A stretch of 64,000 nt of DNA from Arthrobacter ramosus (GCF_039535095.1 NZ_BAAAWN010000001.1:5022001-5086000), one strand, 5' to 3'. Counted from the first letter of the stretch, positions 19,428 through 28,104 are shown. The notes: generated by a model not told the origin, from the letters alone. Numbers and translations: made by a program.

Positions 19428-20644
19428 GATCGTGACCCTCCGAACAGGACTTGCAGGGTCTCGGGAGCATAGCCCGGCGCTGGAACTGGAGCCGCCCGCC
19501 GCGGGGCTTGGCGGGTCTGTTGCTCGTGGTGGTCCAAGACGCGCCGGATCACTTCCTGCTTCCGCGGACTCAGGTAGATCTGCGTGGTCGTCAGCAGCGC
19601 GTGCCCGAGCACGAACTGGACATCGGTCAATGGCAGATTCGGGTCCTCAGCCATCCGGTAGGCCGCAGTATGCCGCAGTCCGTGGAGCGTCGCATCGCTC
19701 CCCGCCGCGCGGACCGCCCGTTCGAACATTCGGTGCACCGCATGGTAAGTCAGGGGACGATAGGGCTCACGCAGCGTCCACCAGACCGGCTGCGACCGTC
19801 CTTTTGGCAGGCGTCCTTGCATCTCGAGCTCATAGAGCCGCAACCAGACGAACGCATCAGGTGAAGCCGGCAGTTCCTGACTCGAACCCGAGCCCTTACG
19901 GATCACCGTGATCACCTGCCGGCCCGGATCAACGCCGCTGCGCAGGGCCGACAGTAGCTCCGAGGCCCGGGCCCCGGTCGAGACATAGAAAGCGACCATC
20001 GCGCGATCCCGGTGTGAGGGCAGGCGAGCAAAGATCTCGTTGAACTTCTCGTCAGGAATGCTGCGCGGGATCCTCGAGGCAAGTCGCGGCCGGAACAGGC
20101 CGCTCCGCTCGTTCCGGTAGGGCTCCATTGGATTGTGATGGGCATGCGCCCGACCCCCGCGCCGTGAACGCTCCAACGGGAACGGGTTGAGCAGTGGCCC
20201 AGCCCCGGTCTCGAGATGGAAGTCGTAGAACCGGCGCAGCACCGTCTCGCTGTGCGCCCGGACCGCCGGCGAATACGGGACCGGCTTCGACCAACGCCGC
20301 ACCGACTCATCGGGCCTGCGCCAATGAGATCGTTGCGGCTTGCCCGCCACCAGCATCCAGCGGGCGAAGTCACGGGCATCGACCCGGCTCGCCCGGTTCC
20401 AGTCGACCTCGATCGCCCAGAGGAAGCGGAACCACCGCAGCAGGTCCATCCCGTACGAACGCAGCGTCGAGGCCGATCTGCCCGCCGCCTGCAATTCATC
20501 GAAGAACGCCGACACCGCCGCGATCGGTACGCCTCCGGCATCAACAAGCCGACACGGCCTACCCGGGTCCCCTGTGCTCTCAACCGCCCCTACCAACGGC
20601 ACCGACAGTCGAGCCAGGTCTCTGTCCACGTCTTCGCTCATCAC
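19424..20644 (-). CDS. Tyrosine recombinase (TnpA-like)
   Basis: 406-residue integrase-family protein. A SAM-like N-terminal DNA-binding domain (AAGRSASTLRSYGMDLLRWF, ~50-70) precedes the catalytic domain, which has STGARASELL with the first Arg (~240), LHGLRHTAAY (~330) and LGHALLTTTQIYLSP with the Tyr (~360). It is the first gene of the two-gene unit and probably acts together with the 811-residue partner. The start is either of two adjacent ATG codons (20644 or 20641). Confidence 0.88.
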   Translation of the reverse strand: MMSEDVDRDLARLSVPLVGAVESTGDPGRPCRLVDAGGVPIAAVSAFFDELQAAGRSASTLRSYGMDLLRWFRFLWAIEVDWNRASRVDARDFARWMLVAGKPQRSHWRRPDESVRRWSKPVPYSPAVRAHSETVLRRFYDFHLETGAGPLLNPFPLERSRRGGRAHAHHNPMEPYRNERSGLFRPRLASRIPRSIPDEKFNEIFARLPSHRDRAMVAFYVSTGARASELLSALRSGVDPGRQVITVIRKGSGSSQELPASPDAFVWLRLYELEMQGRLPKGRSQPVWWTLREPYRPLTYHAVHRMFERAVRAAGSDATLHGLRHTAAYRMAEDPNLPLTDVQFVLGHALLTTTQIYLSPRKQEVIRRVLDHHEQQTRQAPRRAAPVPAPGYAPETLQVLFGGSRS

Positions 20645-20719
20645 AAAACAAAACCGTAGACAGCGAACCAGAAACTAGGCGTCAACCAGCACAAACGCGT
20701 GTCGTAGTTCAGTAAACGG

Positions 20720-21388
20720 GTAGTGCCGGGCGAAGTCCAGGGTCTGCTGGTTCCGCACCGGGACCCCGGCGACATGCGCGGTGGTGACGGTTTTCTCGTT
20801 GTCCGTCAGAACATAGGTCGGTGCCCCGCCCAGGATGCGGAAGCAGCGGTCCAAGGCGGCGAACACGCTCGGCGCGGTCCTGTCCCGCAACGGGATCACG
20901 ATCCGGAACCGGGAGAACGCCAGCCAGGCCACGAACAGGATGGTCTTCACCCCGCCGACGCGTGGCCCGTCGCCAAAGTCATACTGCAGCCACATCCCTG
21001 GCTCTGTGATCCATGGCCGGTGAACGCGGGTGTGGCCCAGCCGCCATGCGGCTTTGACCTGCGCGATCGCACGGCGGGTGGACCGCTCCGACCCCGCATA
21101 GCCCAGGGCGAGGAGCTTCTCGTGGGCCTTGTCGGCCCGGATCCGCCCCTTGGACGCCTCGATCCATTCCTCAATTTTGGGCAGGAATACGTCCGTGACG
21201 CGGGGCCGGAGCGCCGGTTCGGCGATTGGCCGGCCGGCGTCCCGGGCCGCGACATGCCTGGCAACAGTGTGGTGCGAGCATCCAGTGAGCTCCGCCGTGG
21301 CGCGCAACGATCCGGTCAGATCGTAGGCAGCAAGAATTTCCATGATTTCTCCGTCATGCTTCATACAGGGCCTCTTCCTGGGCGACAT
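20720..21388 (-). pseudogene. istA: IstA transposase, N-terminal part
   Basis: Encodes the helix-turn-helix N-terminus (LAAYDLTGSLRATAELTGCS) and the start of the DDE catalytic core (WLQYDFGDGP...; YVLTDNEKT) of an IS21 transposase. The frame reaches LDFARHY and then enters the recombinase element, adding a short foreign tail before a stop. With the element removed it joins to YGITVLTC of the C-terminal part. Confidence 0.88.
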
Positions 21389-21463
21389 TTGATGCGACTA
21401 GACACCGTCATCAAATCCCGGGGAGAGGCCCCCGCCGCTTAAGACGCGGCAGGTTCAGTAAGG

Positions 21464-21560
21464 AAGTGGGCAGATCTCATGGCCACCGTCGGGCAGTTTT
21501 ACTGGCCGTCAGTGGGCATTTTCGTGGCCGCCTACGGGCAGTTTTTCATGGCCGCTAACA
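21464..21560. repeat. IS21 right terminal repeat array
   Basis: Four repeats of TGGGCAG/CGGGCAG followed by TGGCC at 22-24-bp spacing, ending in CTAACA. Mirrors the array at 15141-15238 and lies between istA and the target duplication. Confidence 0.85.
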
Positions 21561-21566
21561 AATCCG

Positions 21567-21898
21567 AAGAGGGACCGTTGGAATACGTTTTTAGAGGTGG
21601 GTTTGAGATCCCCGGGCGGTTCAGGATCCAAGGACCGCGGGTCATACTCACCATGAGCCCCTCGCAGCTTGAGTTTCGACCCAGATCCCGTTGGTGGGCG
21701 CGCCACCTCGGCCCTTGGCGGCTCGAGCGTTCCGCCGTCCGCGAGCTTTATCCGGGCCGTCCGCATCCCTTCTATTCCTGGGGACGGGTGAACTTTCTCG
21801 CCAAGGAGAACATGCCGTGGACATTTCTGGCCGAATGGCCTGAGGGTGTCGTTGGAGCCGCCGAAGAGCTCGGCTACCCGGTCCGGCACCAGAAGTAG
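21567..21898 (+). pseudogene. Hypothetical protein gene interrupted by IS21 (3' part)
   Basis: The frame reads SEEGPLEYVFRGGFEIPGRF onward for about 110 residues, a well-behaved soluble sequence with GPRVILTMSPSQLEF and WTFLAEWPEGVV. I do not recognise the family. If the IS21 and one AATCCG are removed, the frame continues upstream as ALSARGTSGTYRQQ-SEEGPLEY, so the 5' part lies left of 15140. Its true start is unclear. The ATG inside the IS end (21540) could give a chimeric product. Confidence 0.5.
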
Positions 21899-21909
21899 AG
21901 GTTCCTTCT

Positions 21910-22000
21910 ATGACCATGGTCGAGACCTATAGTCCATGGGCCTACGCCGCACTCGGCGTTGTGGCACTCGCCCTCGGCTTGGTCCTTGCCGTGGACCACC
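21910..22000 (+). pseudogene. Truncated membrane protein start
   Basis: An ATG 11 bp after the preceding gene opens a frame MTMVETYSPWAYAALGVVAL followed by ALGLVLAV, a clear transmembrane N-terminus. The sequence then loses coherence before the recombinase relic that begins near 22090. Probably the second gene of a two-gene unit with the IS21-interrupted gene, cut off by the relic. The boundary is approximate. Confidence 0.45.
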
Positions 22001-22091
22001 ACGGTTCGGTGGCGCCGGGGTGTCCCCTAGTCTCCAGGGCTGGGTCCGGCGGGGAGGCGATTGATATTGCCGCCGCGCGCAACAACAGAGT

Positions 22092-22900
22092 TCAGGGTGC
22101 AGAAGTGGACGGGGCCGTTGTCTGCTTCTGCAGCCGGATGGCCCGGTCACGTTTGTCACGCAGGTGTCCCAAGGTAAGTTCCAGCCCGTCGACCTCGCCT
22201 TTCCACCCCTCCGTCTCTGCTCGTTCCCTTCTGGCGATCAGGTCGGCTTCCAGTTCGTCCAAGCGAAGAATCATCCGGGGTTCAACATGGAGCATGGGGC
22301 AGCGAACGCGGGCGTGCTCGTGCGCGCAGGGCGTGCCGTAAGGGCGGCCGCAGGCGCCCAGTTCAACTTTGCGTTTATCAAAATGATCCTCGAACTCTTG
22401 CCACTCGGCATCGGTGACGCGGGCGTATTCATGGTCCGGACGCATCGCCCTGCGGTTGGCCAGGTGCATCTGGTAGTGCCGGACGACGTCTTCATCGAAC
22501 ACGGCAACGTAGCCCTTTGGTGGTCTGCACGTTCGCGTGCCCCAACAGGGCGGCTCCGATGTGGATCGGAGGGCCGTTGTTGACCAGGTCGGTCGCGAAG
22601 ATCCGTCTGAAGTCGTGCGGGGTGAATGCAAGCCCTTCAAATTCGGGCCGGTCTTCGGCGGCCGCGGTGCAGGCTGTGCGCAGGAGTTTTGCGATCCGGC
22701 TGGTGCTGAACACTCCGCGCAGCGGCCCGCGGGAATGCTGGAAAAGGAAAGGAAGCGGCTCGCTGTGTTCCCGCTCCTGTGGGTCCCAACGGCGAATCAA
22801 GGGGATGGTCCCAAGACTTTCCTTGTGCCGGCGGATCACAAGCTCCGTGGCCGGCTGTTGGGTGCTGACGGTCCGTCGCAGAGCTCCTGCCCGTCATCAC
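22092..22900 (-). pseudogene. Broken copy of the TnpB-like recombinase, C-terminal part
   Basis: Homologous to the last ~280 residues of the 811-residue recombinase at 16992-19427. It shares TPHDFRRIFATDL, LGHANVQTTKG, GACGRPYGTPCAHEHARVRC and the coiled tail. A 1-bp insertion (AAAGGG where AAAGG is expected, near 22517) shifts the frame between the catalytic His region and the Tyr region. The N-terminal two thirds are missing. Confidence 0.85.
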
Positions 22901-23207
22901 CTGTTTGGCTACGACGATGCTCCTATACGCGTCAAATTTCGGTTTGGGCTACTTGCTTGGTCCTCCGGTCGAGAGGACCCTGACTTTTCATAGCAAGTGT
23001 TGATGGCACGTTGAGGACATGTTGGCCGGGCGTCGGCCGCCACATGGCGGGGAGAGGATCGCGAGGGCCTGCCATGGATCTGTCAGGTCGAGAATCGGGG
23101 TCGTGCTCGTACTGGGGACGGAGACGCGAGGCCATGAATGTTCGTGCAGACGCCCTGGTGTCTCGTCCCCAGTTGGGGGAGGCCCTCCAGGGCGCCTGCC
23201 GCCGCGC
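22901..23207. other. Gene-free stretch
   Basis: Nothing with coding character on either strand and no recognisable repeats. It separates the recombinase relic from the HD-domain gene. Confidence 0.5.
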
Positions 23208-23846
23208 TTATTCCGACCAGTCGGAGCCCTGGATGACTTCCACGAAGTCGCCGCGCTGGAATCCGGGGACGAAGTGGGCGAGCACGTCTGCCTTGACGTT
23301 GCCGAACGTGGTTTCCGGCCGGTTCTTGATGCCCTCGGTGAATGCTTCAAGGATGCGGTTCTTGAAGTCCGGCCGGGGGTGTGCCGCGACCACGGCGGCA
23401 CGCTGTTCGTCGGAGATGGCATCGTAACCGATGCCCAGGACATCCAGTTCGACCCCGCGGGTCACCAGGGCAATCTCGGGGGCCATGTGCAGCGGAATCT
23501 CCGGGGTGGTGTGCAGCGCGATACCCGTCCAGACCCTGTCGGCCGCCTCGCCGGTGATCCCGTGGGAGTGCAGGAACCGACGGGCCTCGTCTGCGCCGTC
23601 GATCTCGAATCGCTGGTCGGTGCGGCGGTACTTTTCGGTCAGGCCGAGGTCATGAAACATTGCCCCGACGTACAGCAGTTCCGGGTCGAAATCCAGGCCC
23701 TGCGCGCGGCCGCGCAGCGACCCGAACACGAAGACCCGGCGGGAGTGGTCGAACAGCAGCGGCGATGCAACCTCGCGTACCAGTTCGGTCGCCTCCCGCG
23801 CCAAAGCGCTGTCGGGAATATCCACGCCCACGATCGATTCAGCCAT
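23208..23846 (-). CDS. HD-domain phosphohydrolase-like protein
   Basis: 212 residues from the ATG at 23846, which has an AAGGAAAA-type ribosome binding site; the longer open frame upstream runs into the divergent promoter. The metal-binding HD signature is visible: FDHSRRVFVFGS (~35) and AMFHDLGLT (~65), then LHSHGITGEAADRVW and IALHTTPEIPLHMAPE. It resembles the cyanamide-hydratase/HD hydrolase group; the substrate is unknown. It is divergent from the AraC-type regulator with about 100 bp between them, so joint regulation is likely. Confidence 0.8.
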   Translation of the reverse strand: MAESIVGVDIPDSALAREATELVREVASPLLFDHSRRVFVFGSLRGRAQGLDFDPELLYVGAMFHDLGLTEKYRRTDQRFEIDGADEARRFLHSHGITGEAADRVWTGIALHTTPEIPLHMAPEIALVTRGVELDVLGIGYDAISDEQRAAVVAAHPRPDFKNRILEAFTEGIKNRPETTFGNVKADVLAHFVPGFQRGDFVEVIQGSDWSE

Positions 23847-23948
23847 CTTGTTTTCCTTTTCCTCTTCGGTTGGTGGTCTCCTCCAGCTTCGCCCGGCAGG
23901 GTAGGGTGGTGCCATGTCCATACGGCCACGAAAACCACAATTTCAGAC

Positions 23949-24947
23949 ATGACTCAGCGGGTGGGCTTTATCGTCTTCGACGGCGTGACGATGCTCGACG
24001 TCAGCGGTCCCGGCGAGGTGCTGCACCAGGCACTCCGCGCCGGCCTCCCGTACACGTCGGTCCTGGTCTCCCCCCGCGGCGGCAGTGTCACGGCATCCTC
24101 CGGGCTGGTGATGGCGGGCACCACTGCGGCGGCCGACGCCGGGCCCCTCGACACGGTTGTCGTCGTCGGCGCCGACCGGCTCACCGAACCGGACCTCGAC
24201 GACGAGCTGCTGGCCACCGTCTGCACGCTCGCTGAGCGGGCGGGACGGGTTGCTTCAGTGTGCACCGGTGCATTCGTGCTTGCCGAGCTCGGCCTGCTCG
24301 ACGGCCGCCGGGCAACCACCCATTGGCGGCATACCGAAACCTTGGCCCGCCGCTACCCCCGAGTGCACGTGCAGCCGGATGTCATCCATGTCCGCGACGG
24401 CCGGTACATCACCTCGGCGGGCATCACCGCGGGAATTGATCTGGCGCTGTCGCTGGTGGAGGAGGACCACGGGGCGGAGTCAGCCCGGGACATAGCCCGC
24501 GAGCTGGTCGTGTTCATGCAGCGCCCGGGCGGGCAGTCCCAGTTTTCCACGGCCCTTGCCATGCCTCCGGCCCGCAGCAGCCTGCTGCGGTCGCTGACCG
24601 CAGCAGTGCACGCCGATCCGACGGCCGAGCACACGCTGCCGGCAATGTCCGCGGCCGCAGCGGTCAGTGCCCGGCACCTGACCCGCCTGTTCCAGGCGGA
24701 GCTGGGCACCACGCCGGCCCGCTGGGTTGAACGGGTCCGCCTCGACCGGGCCCGGCAACTGGTGCTCGATGGCCACAGCATCACCGCAGCGGCCGAGCGC
24801 AGCGGGTTCGGCAGCGACGAAACCCTCCGCCGCGCTTTCGGCCGGTACCTGGGCATCACGCCGACCGAATACCGGACGCGCTTCGCCACCACCAAGCCGG
24901 CTATGCGAGTTCCGGGGTCCTTTGAGCGAGGGACTCGATGTGATTGA
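23949..24947 (+). CDS. GlxA-type AraC-family regulator with DJ-1/PfpI domain
   Basis: 332 residues. The N-terminal DJ-1/PfpI-like amidotransferase fold (residues ~5-170) has a Cys in the nucleophile elbow SVCTGAFVLAELGLL. The C-terminal pair of helix-turn-helices carries AAVSARHLTRLFQAELGTTP and AAERSGFGSDETLRRAF (~235-320). Probably a transcriptional regulator of the divergent HD-domain gene. The 3' end overlaps that of the convergent tetR gene by about 47 bp. Confidence 0.88.
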   Translation: MTQRVGFIVFDGVTMLDVSGPGEVLHQALRAGLPYTSVLVSPRGGSVTASSGLVMAGTTAAADAGPLDTVVVVGADRLTEPDLDDELLATVCTLAERAGRVASVCTGAFVLAELGLLDGRRATTHWRHTETLARRYPRVHVQPDVIHVRDGRYITSAGITAGIDLALSLVEEDHGAESARDIARELVVFMQRPGGQSQFSTALAMPPARSSLLRSLTAAVHADPTAEHTLPAMSAAAAVSARHLTRLFQAELGTTPARWVERVRLDRARQLVLDGHSITAAAERSGFGSDETLRRAFGRYLGITPTEYRTRFATTKPAMRVPGSFERGTRCD

Positions 24948-25545
24948 GCGCGGTATCGAGCGCGATCTCGAGCAGTCTCGGGTTCCGTTGCGCCTGGGTC
25001 ATGATCAATCCGCCTTGCAGAGCGGCGAACAGCGAGACGGCCAGGTCGTTGGGATCGGCCGTTGCCGGAAGGTCCCCGCGATCCCGCATGGCGGCCAGAC
25101 CGGACGCGATGGTGCCCTGCCACGTCTGGAAGCCTTCGCTGAAGTCGGCCTGCGTGTCCGGCTCGATCTCGGTGACCTGGCTGACGAGTGAACCAAAGGC
25201 GCAACCCCCCACGCAGTGGCGTTCTATCTGCACCTCGACGTGAAAGCGAGCCCATGCCCGGAGCGCCTCGAAGGAATCGAGTGTGCTGGCCAGGGGATCG
25301 GTGCAGAGCAGGGCCGCCTTCGCTTGGAATTGGACGACGGCGCGAATGAGTCCGTGCTTGTCGCCGAAGTAGTGGTAGATCTGGGAAGAGCTCACGCCCG
25401 CCTCGGCAAACACATCCTCCAGGCTCGTGCCTGCCACGCCGCGCTCGAACATCAGGCGCGCGGCCACCTCGGTGATTCTCTGTCGTGTCGCCTGGCCTTT
25501 GGCCGTGAAATAGACCGCAGGCGCCCGCGGGGTCTTTGTTTCCAT
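24901..25545 (-). CDS. TetR-family repressor
   Basis: About 214 residues. The N-terminal DNA-binding helix-turn-helix is TRQRITEVAARLMFERGVAG followed by TSLEDVFAEAGVSSSQIYHYF, and the C-terminal part is a helical ligand domain with a conserved C-x4-C pair (ERHCVGGCAF). The start is the ATG at 25545; a GTG three codons upstream (25554) is possible. It is divergent from the YciI-like gene. The shared intergenic region carries an inverted repeat (TTTTGG-N10-CCAAAA), and a second copy lies before the MFS gene, so both transcripts are probably under this repressor. Confidence 0.88.
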   Translation of the reverse strand: METKTPRAPAVYFTAKGQATRQRITEVAARLMFERGVAGTSLEDVFAEAGVSSSQIYHYFGDKHGLIRAVVQFQAKAALLCTDPLASTLDSFEALRAWARFHVEVQIERHCVGGCAFGSLVSQVTEIEPDTQADFSEGFQTWQGTIASGLAAMRDRGDLPATADPNDLAVSLFAALQGGLIMTQAQRNPRLLEIALDTALNHIESLAQRTPELA

Positions 25546-25561
25546 GGTCACCACCCTACAC

Positions 25562-25659
25562 CTTATGGATCACGCATGCCATTATTTTGGGTGTGACATT
25601 CCAAAACAACTGATGCAGTGTTGGCACACCCTTCAATTGGAAGGAGTTTTCCAAAATGA
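25562..25659 (+). promoter_or_regulatory. Promoter/operator block, copy 1 (TetR target)
   Basis: Contains TTTTGG, ten bases, CCAAAA, an uninterrupted inverted repeat, followed by GTTGGCACACCCTTCAATTG. About 100 bp are repeated with roughly 75-80% identity at 26722-26820 in front of the MFS gene. It lies between tetR and the YciI-like gene. Confidence 0.7.
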
Positions 25660-25701
25660 CGGGCTGGAATCGCCCTTTGCTTATCTGCTGGAGTCTGAAC
25701 A

Positions 25702-26031
25702 ATGATTGACGAAAACGGCCCCCACTATTTTGTCTCGTTCCAAACGCCGGGCCCGAAATGGGTCAAGGGAGTGAAGTACAACGGGCAGCCCGACTTCCTG
25801 GATCATGTCGGCTACATGACCAAGTTGCAGGAGAGCGGCCGGACCGTCCTCAGCGGCCCGTTTATGGAGAAGGCAGGCGGCCTCAACGGCGTGCTGGAGG
25901 ACGGTGGCATGACAATCTTCAAGGCCGCAGATCTCGATGAAGCGACCAAAATCAGCGCGGACGATCCGAGTGTGAAGTCGGGCATGCTGAACGTGGTCGT
26001 GAAGATGATCTGGGTGCCCTTTCACTCGTGA
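25702..26031 (+). CDS. YciI-like domain protein
   Basis: 109 residues of the dimeric ferredoxin-like YciI/YCII fold: YFVSFQTPGPKWVKG, HVGYMTKLQESGRTVLSGPF and a C-terminal strand region. These proteins are usually fused to or encoded beside enzymes of small-molecule metabolism; the activity is not known. First gene after the TetR operator and probably co-transcribed with the EthD-like gene. Confidence 0.8.
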   Translation: MIDENGPHYFVSFQTPGPKWVKGVKYNGQPDFLDHVGYMTKLQESGRTVLSGPFMEKAGGLNGVLEDGGMTIFKAADLDEATKISADDPSVKSGMLNVVVKMIWVPFHS

Positions 26032-26113
26032 TCGCTCCACTGAGGCCGATGTGCTGACAGGGCCGCTACACCGCGCGGTGCCAGGGCACAGCCAACCGAA
26101 TGAACGGAAAATC

Positions 26114-26479
26114 ATGATCAAGATGAACGTGTTCCTCACCCGCCGAGCAGACCTCACGCGCGAGGAATTCAACGAATACTGGACGAACACCCACACCCCG
26201 CTCCTCGCGGCGATGCCGGCGAACGCCGAGAATGCCCGCAAATACGTACAGTTCCACAGCACCGGCGAGCAGATCCCTGGCCTGCCGTCCGCCTCATACG
26301 ACGGGATTGCCGAAGTCTGGGTCGACGACCTTGCCGGGGCCAAAGCACTCTTCGTCAACGACTACTACGACACGGTCATCGCCGGTTCAGCGGCGACGTT
26401 CACTGACACCGACGCGCTCACAAGGCGCACCGGTCAGACGATAGTTCGTCTGACGGCGGAGGAGTTGCCTCATGAGTAG
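26114..26479 (+). CDS. EthD-domain protein
   Basis: 121 residues from the ATG at 26114; the frame is open 21 codons further upstream but without a ribosome binding site. The EthD ferredoxin-like fold is recognisable from MNVFLTRRADLTREEFNEYW and the later EVWVDDLAGAKALF. Family members support degradation or cyclisation of aromatic and ether compounds. It lies in the TetR-controlled set. Confidence 0.78.
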   Translation: MIKMNVFLTRRADLTREEFNEYWTNTHTPLLAAMPANAENARKYVQFHSTGEQIPGLPSASYDGIAEVWVDDLAGAKALFVNDYYDTVIAGSAATFTDTDALTRRTGQTIVRLTAEELPHE

Positions 26480-26546
26480 CGAGTTGGATCGAGCAGCGGC
26501 TCCGGGCACCCCGGAGTACATCGCCGCGTCCACGGCCGCCGAGTAG
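26472..26546 (+). pseudogene. 24-codon stub after the EthD gene
   Basis: The ATG overlapping the EthD stop opens a frame MSSELDRAAAPGTPEYIAAS that ends after 24 codons. The position and overlap suggest the start of a former next gene in the operon, deleted later. Bases 26547-26721 contain nothing recognisable. Confidence 0.35.
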
Positions 26547-26721
26547 TCCCCGGGTCGCGCCTTGCGCGGAAACAACGCCGCTGCGCGCGTGGCATGCCAC
26601 CCGCGCAATGGCGTTTCTCATGCGCGCGCTTGGCTTCGAGAAACATTGCGACCGATGCGACCCCGCTCGTCGAGGCCATGCCGCCGGGTCGGGTTCACGC
26701 GATTGATGGCGCGGAGACAAG

Positions 26722-26820
26722 CTTTATGGCTTGTGCATTCCATTATTTTGGGTTTTACATTCTAAAATAAGTGGCGCAGAGTTGGCACATCCTTCAATTG
26801 GAAGGAACATGCCAAAATGA
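26722..26820 (+). promoter_or_regulatory. Promoter/operator block, copy 2 (before the MFS gene)
   Basis: Near-repeat of 25562-25659. It has the same half-sites with one change (TTTTGG, ten bases, CTAAAA) and the same GTTGGCACATCCTTCAATTG segment. A putative -10 hexamer TAAAAT overlaps the right half-site, which would allow repression by steric block. Confidence 0.65.
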
Positions 26821-26833
26821 AAGGTCGCCGGAA

Positions 26834-28027
26834 ATGACCTCCACTCTCGCCCCGCAGACGCAAAGCGCCGTCAGGGACAAGTTGCCGCTGGCCGGGCTGT
26901 TCGCGCTCTTCACTGCGGGATTTGTGTCCGTGTTGACGGAGACGCTGCCCGCGGGGCTGCTCCCGCAAATGAGCAGCGCCTTCGGCCAAAGTGAGTCACT
27001 CACCGGCCAAACGATCACGATCTACGCGGTCGGTTCCGCGGTCAGCGCGATCCCGTTGAGCACCGCAATGACCAGGTGGGGGCGACGCAACGTCGTACTG
27101 GCCGCGCTGATCGGCTTCATCCTCGCCAACACCGCAACGGCGCTGGCCCCCACGATCGGCTTCGCCTTCGGAGCCCGCTTCGTCGCGGGGATCGCGGCCG
27201 GCCTGATCTGGTCGAACATCGGCGGCCACGCTGCCCGCCTCGTCCCCGGCAAACTGCAGGGCCGCGGGATCGCCATCGCGATGGCAGGCACACCGGTGGC
27301 GCTCTCGCTGGGACTTCCCGCCGGGGCGTTCCTCGGCACGGTCGTCGACTGGCGGTGGGTCTTCGGCATTGTCACCGCGATCTCGGTGCTACTCGTTGGT
27401 TGGGTGCTCTGGAAACTGCCCAACTTCGAAGGCCAGGCACTCGGTGACCGGGTGAAGCTCAAAGACGCCATTATGCTCCGCGGGATCCGCACGATCCTCT
27501 GGACCCTCGCAGGCTTCGTCGTCGCGCACAACCTCCTCTACACCTACATCGGGCCGCTCGTGGCCCACGCCGGCATCGCCGACCAGCTGCAGTGGGTGCT
27601 CTTCACCTTCGGTGTCGCCTCCATTCTCAGCATCTGGATCATCGGCACCTTCATCGACCGGCACCATCGGAAGCTGATCGTGGCCAGCATGGCCCTCTTC
27701 GCCCTCGCCGCCCTCGCGATCGCACTCTCCGACGTCAGCACCCTCCTGCTCTACGTCGCCGTCGCCGCCTGGGGTCTGACCTTCGGCGGGGCCACGACGC
27801 TGTTCCTCACCGCCGGCTCCCGCGCCGCCGGAGCGGCCGCGGACGTGGCCCAGGCCATGATCGTCACCGTCTTCAACATCGGCATCGCCCTCGGCGGCCT
27901 CATCGGCGGCATCTTCCTCGCCGGCTTCGGCGTCATCTCGATCCCCTGGCTCGCGTTCATCATCATGATCCCAACCCTCATCTGGGTCGCCCTCGGAAAG
28001 ACACACGCCTTCCCCGCCAAGTTCTAA
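26834..28027 (+). CDS. MFS efflux transporter (DHA1 type)
   Basis: 397 residues with twelve predicted membrane segments. Family motif A-like sequence STAMTRWGRRNVV follows TM2, and RFVAGIAAGLIW lies in TM4. It resembles drug/arabinose exporters. The start is the ATG at 26834; the frame extends upstream through the operator block. With the TetR operator in front, it is probably induced by the compound that the neighbouring YciI/EthD/SDR proteins act on. Confidence 0.87.
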   Translation: MTSTLAPQTQSAVRDKLPLAGLFALFTAGFVSVLTETLPAGLLPQMSSAFGQSESLTGQTITIYAVGSAVSAIPLSTAMTRWGRRNVVLAALIGFILANTATALAPTIGFAFGARFVAGIAAGLIWSNIGGHAARLVPGKLQGRGIAIAMAGTPVALSLGLPAGAFLGTVVDWRWVFGIVTAISVLLVGWVLWKLPNFEGQALGDRVKLKDAIMLRGIRTILWTLAGFVVAHNLLYTYIGPLVAHAGIADQLQWVLFTFGVASILSIWIIGTFIDRHHRKLIVASMALFALAALAIALSDVSTLLLYVAVAAWGLTFGGATTLFLTAGSRAAGAAADVAQAMIVTVFNIGIALGGLIGGIFLAGFGVISIPWLAFIIMIPTLIWVALGKTHAFPAKF

Positions 28028-28104
28028 CCCAGAATTCGCCGGCGCCACCGTCGCGAACGTCCAACACCGATTCACTCACAACAGCACAAACGAAAGGCAC
28101 CACC

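Larger units (their letters stand above)
16946..20719 (-). mobile_element. Two-gene tyrosine-recombinase element inserted in istA
   Basis: A 3.77-kb insertion. The istA target can be rebuilt as CCCGTAGTGCCG: the left junction keeps CCCGTA and the right keeps GTAGTGCCG, sharing GTA. The ends read inward TTCTCTGAACTCG (left) and TTTACTGAACTACG (right), an imperfect inverted repeat around CTGAACT. The only genes are two overlapping tyrosine recombinases, as in Tn554-like or recombinase-in-tandem elements. There is no cargo. Confidence 0.8.
15141..21560 (-). mobile_element. IS21-family element, interrupted by a recombinase element
   Basis: The ends are TGT at 15141 and ACA at 21560. The 6-bp sequence AATCCG is present immediately outside both ends (15135-15140 and 21561-21566), a target duplication of the right size for IS21. 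Each end carries about four tandem subrepeats of the form TGGGCAG...TGGCC, in inverted orientation. Genes run istA then istB on the minus strand. A 3.77-kb foreign element (16946-20719) splits istA; without it the IS is about 2.65 kb, normal for the family. Confidence 0.9.

Noticed and set aside
16058..21388. The two istA halves as remnants of two different IS21 elements
   Set aside because: The apparent overlap of about seven residues at the junction is explained by sequence belonging to the inserted element. The terminal arrays and the AATCCG duplication match a single IS21.
23019..23948. Long 5' extension of the AraC regulator frame
   Set aside because: It runs antisense through the HD-domain gene; the ATG at 23949 gives the normal domain start.
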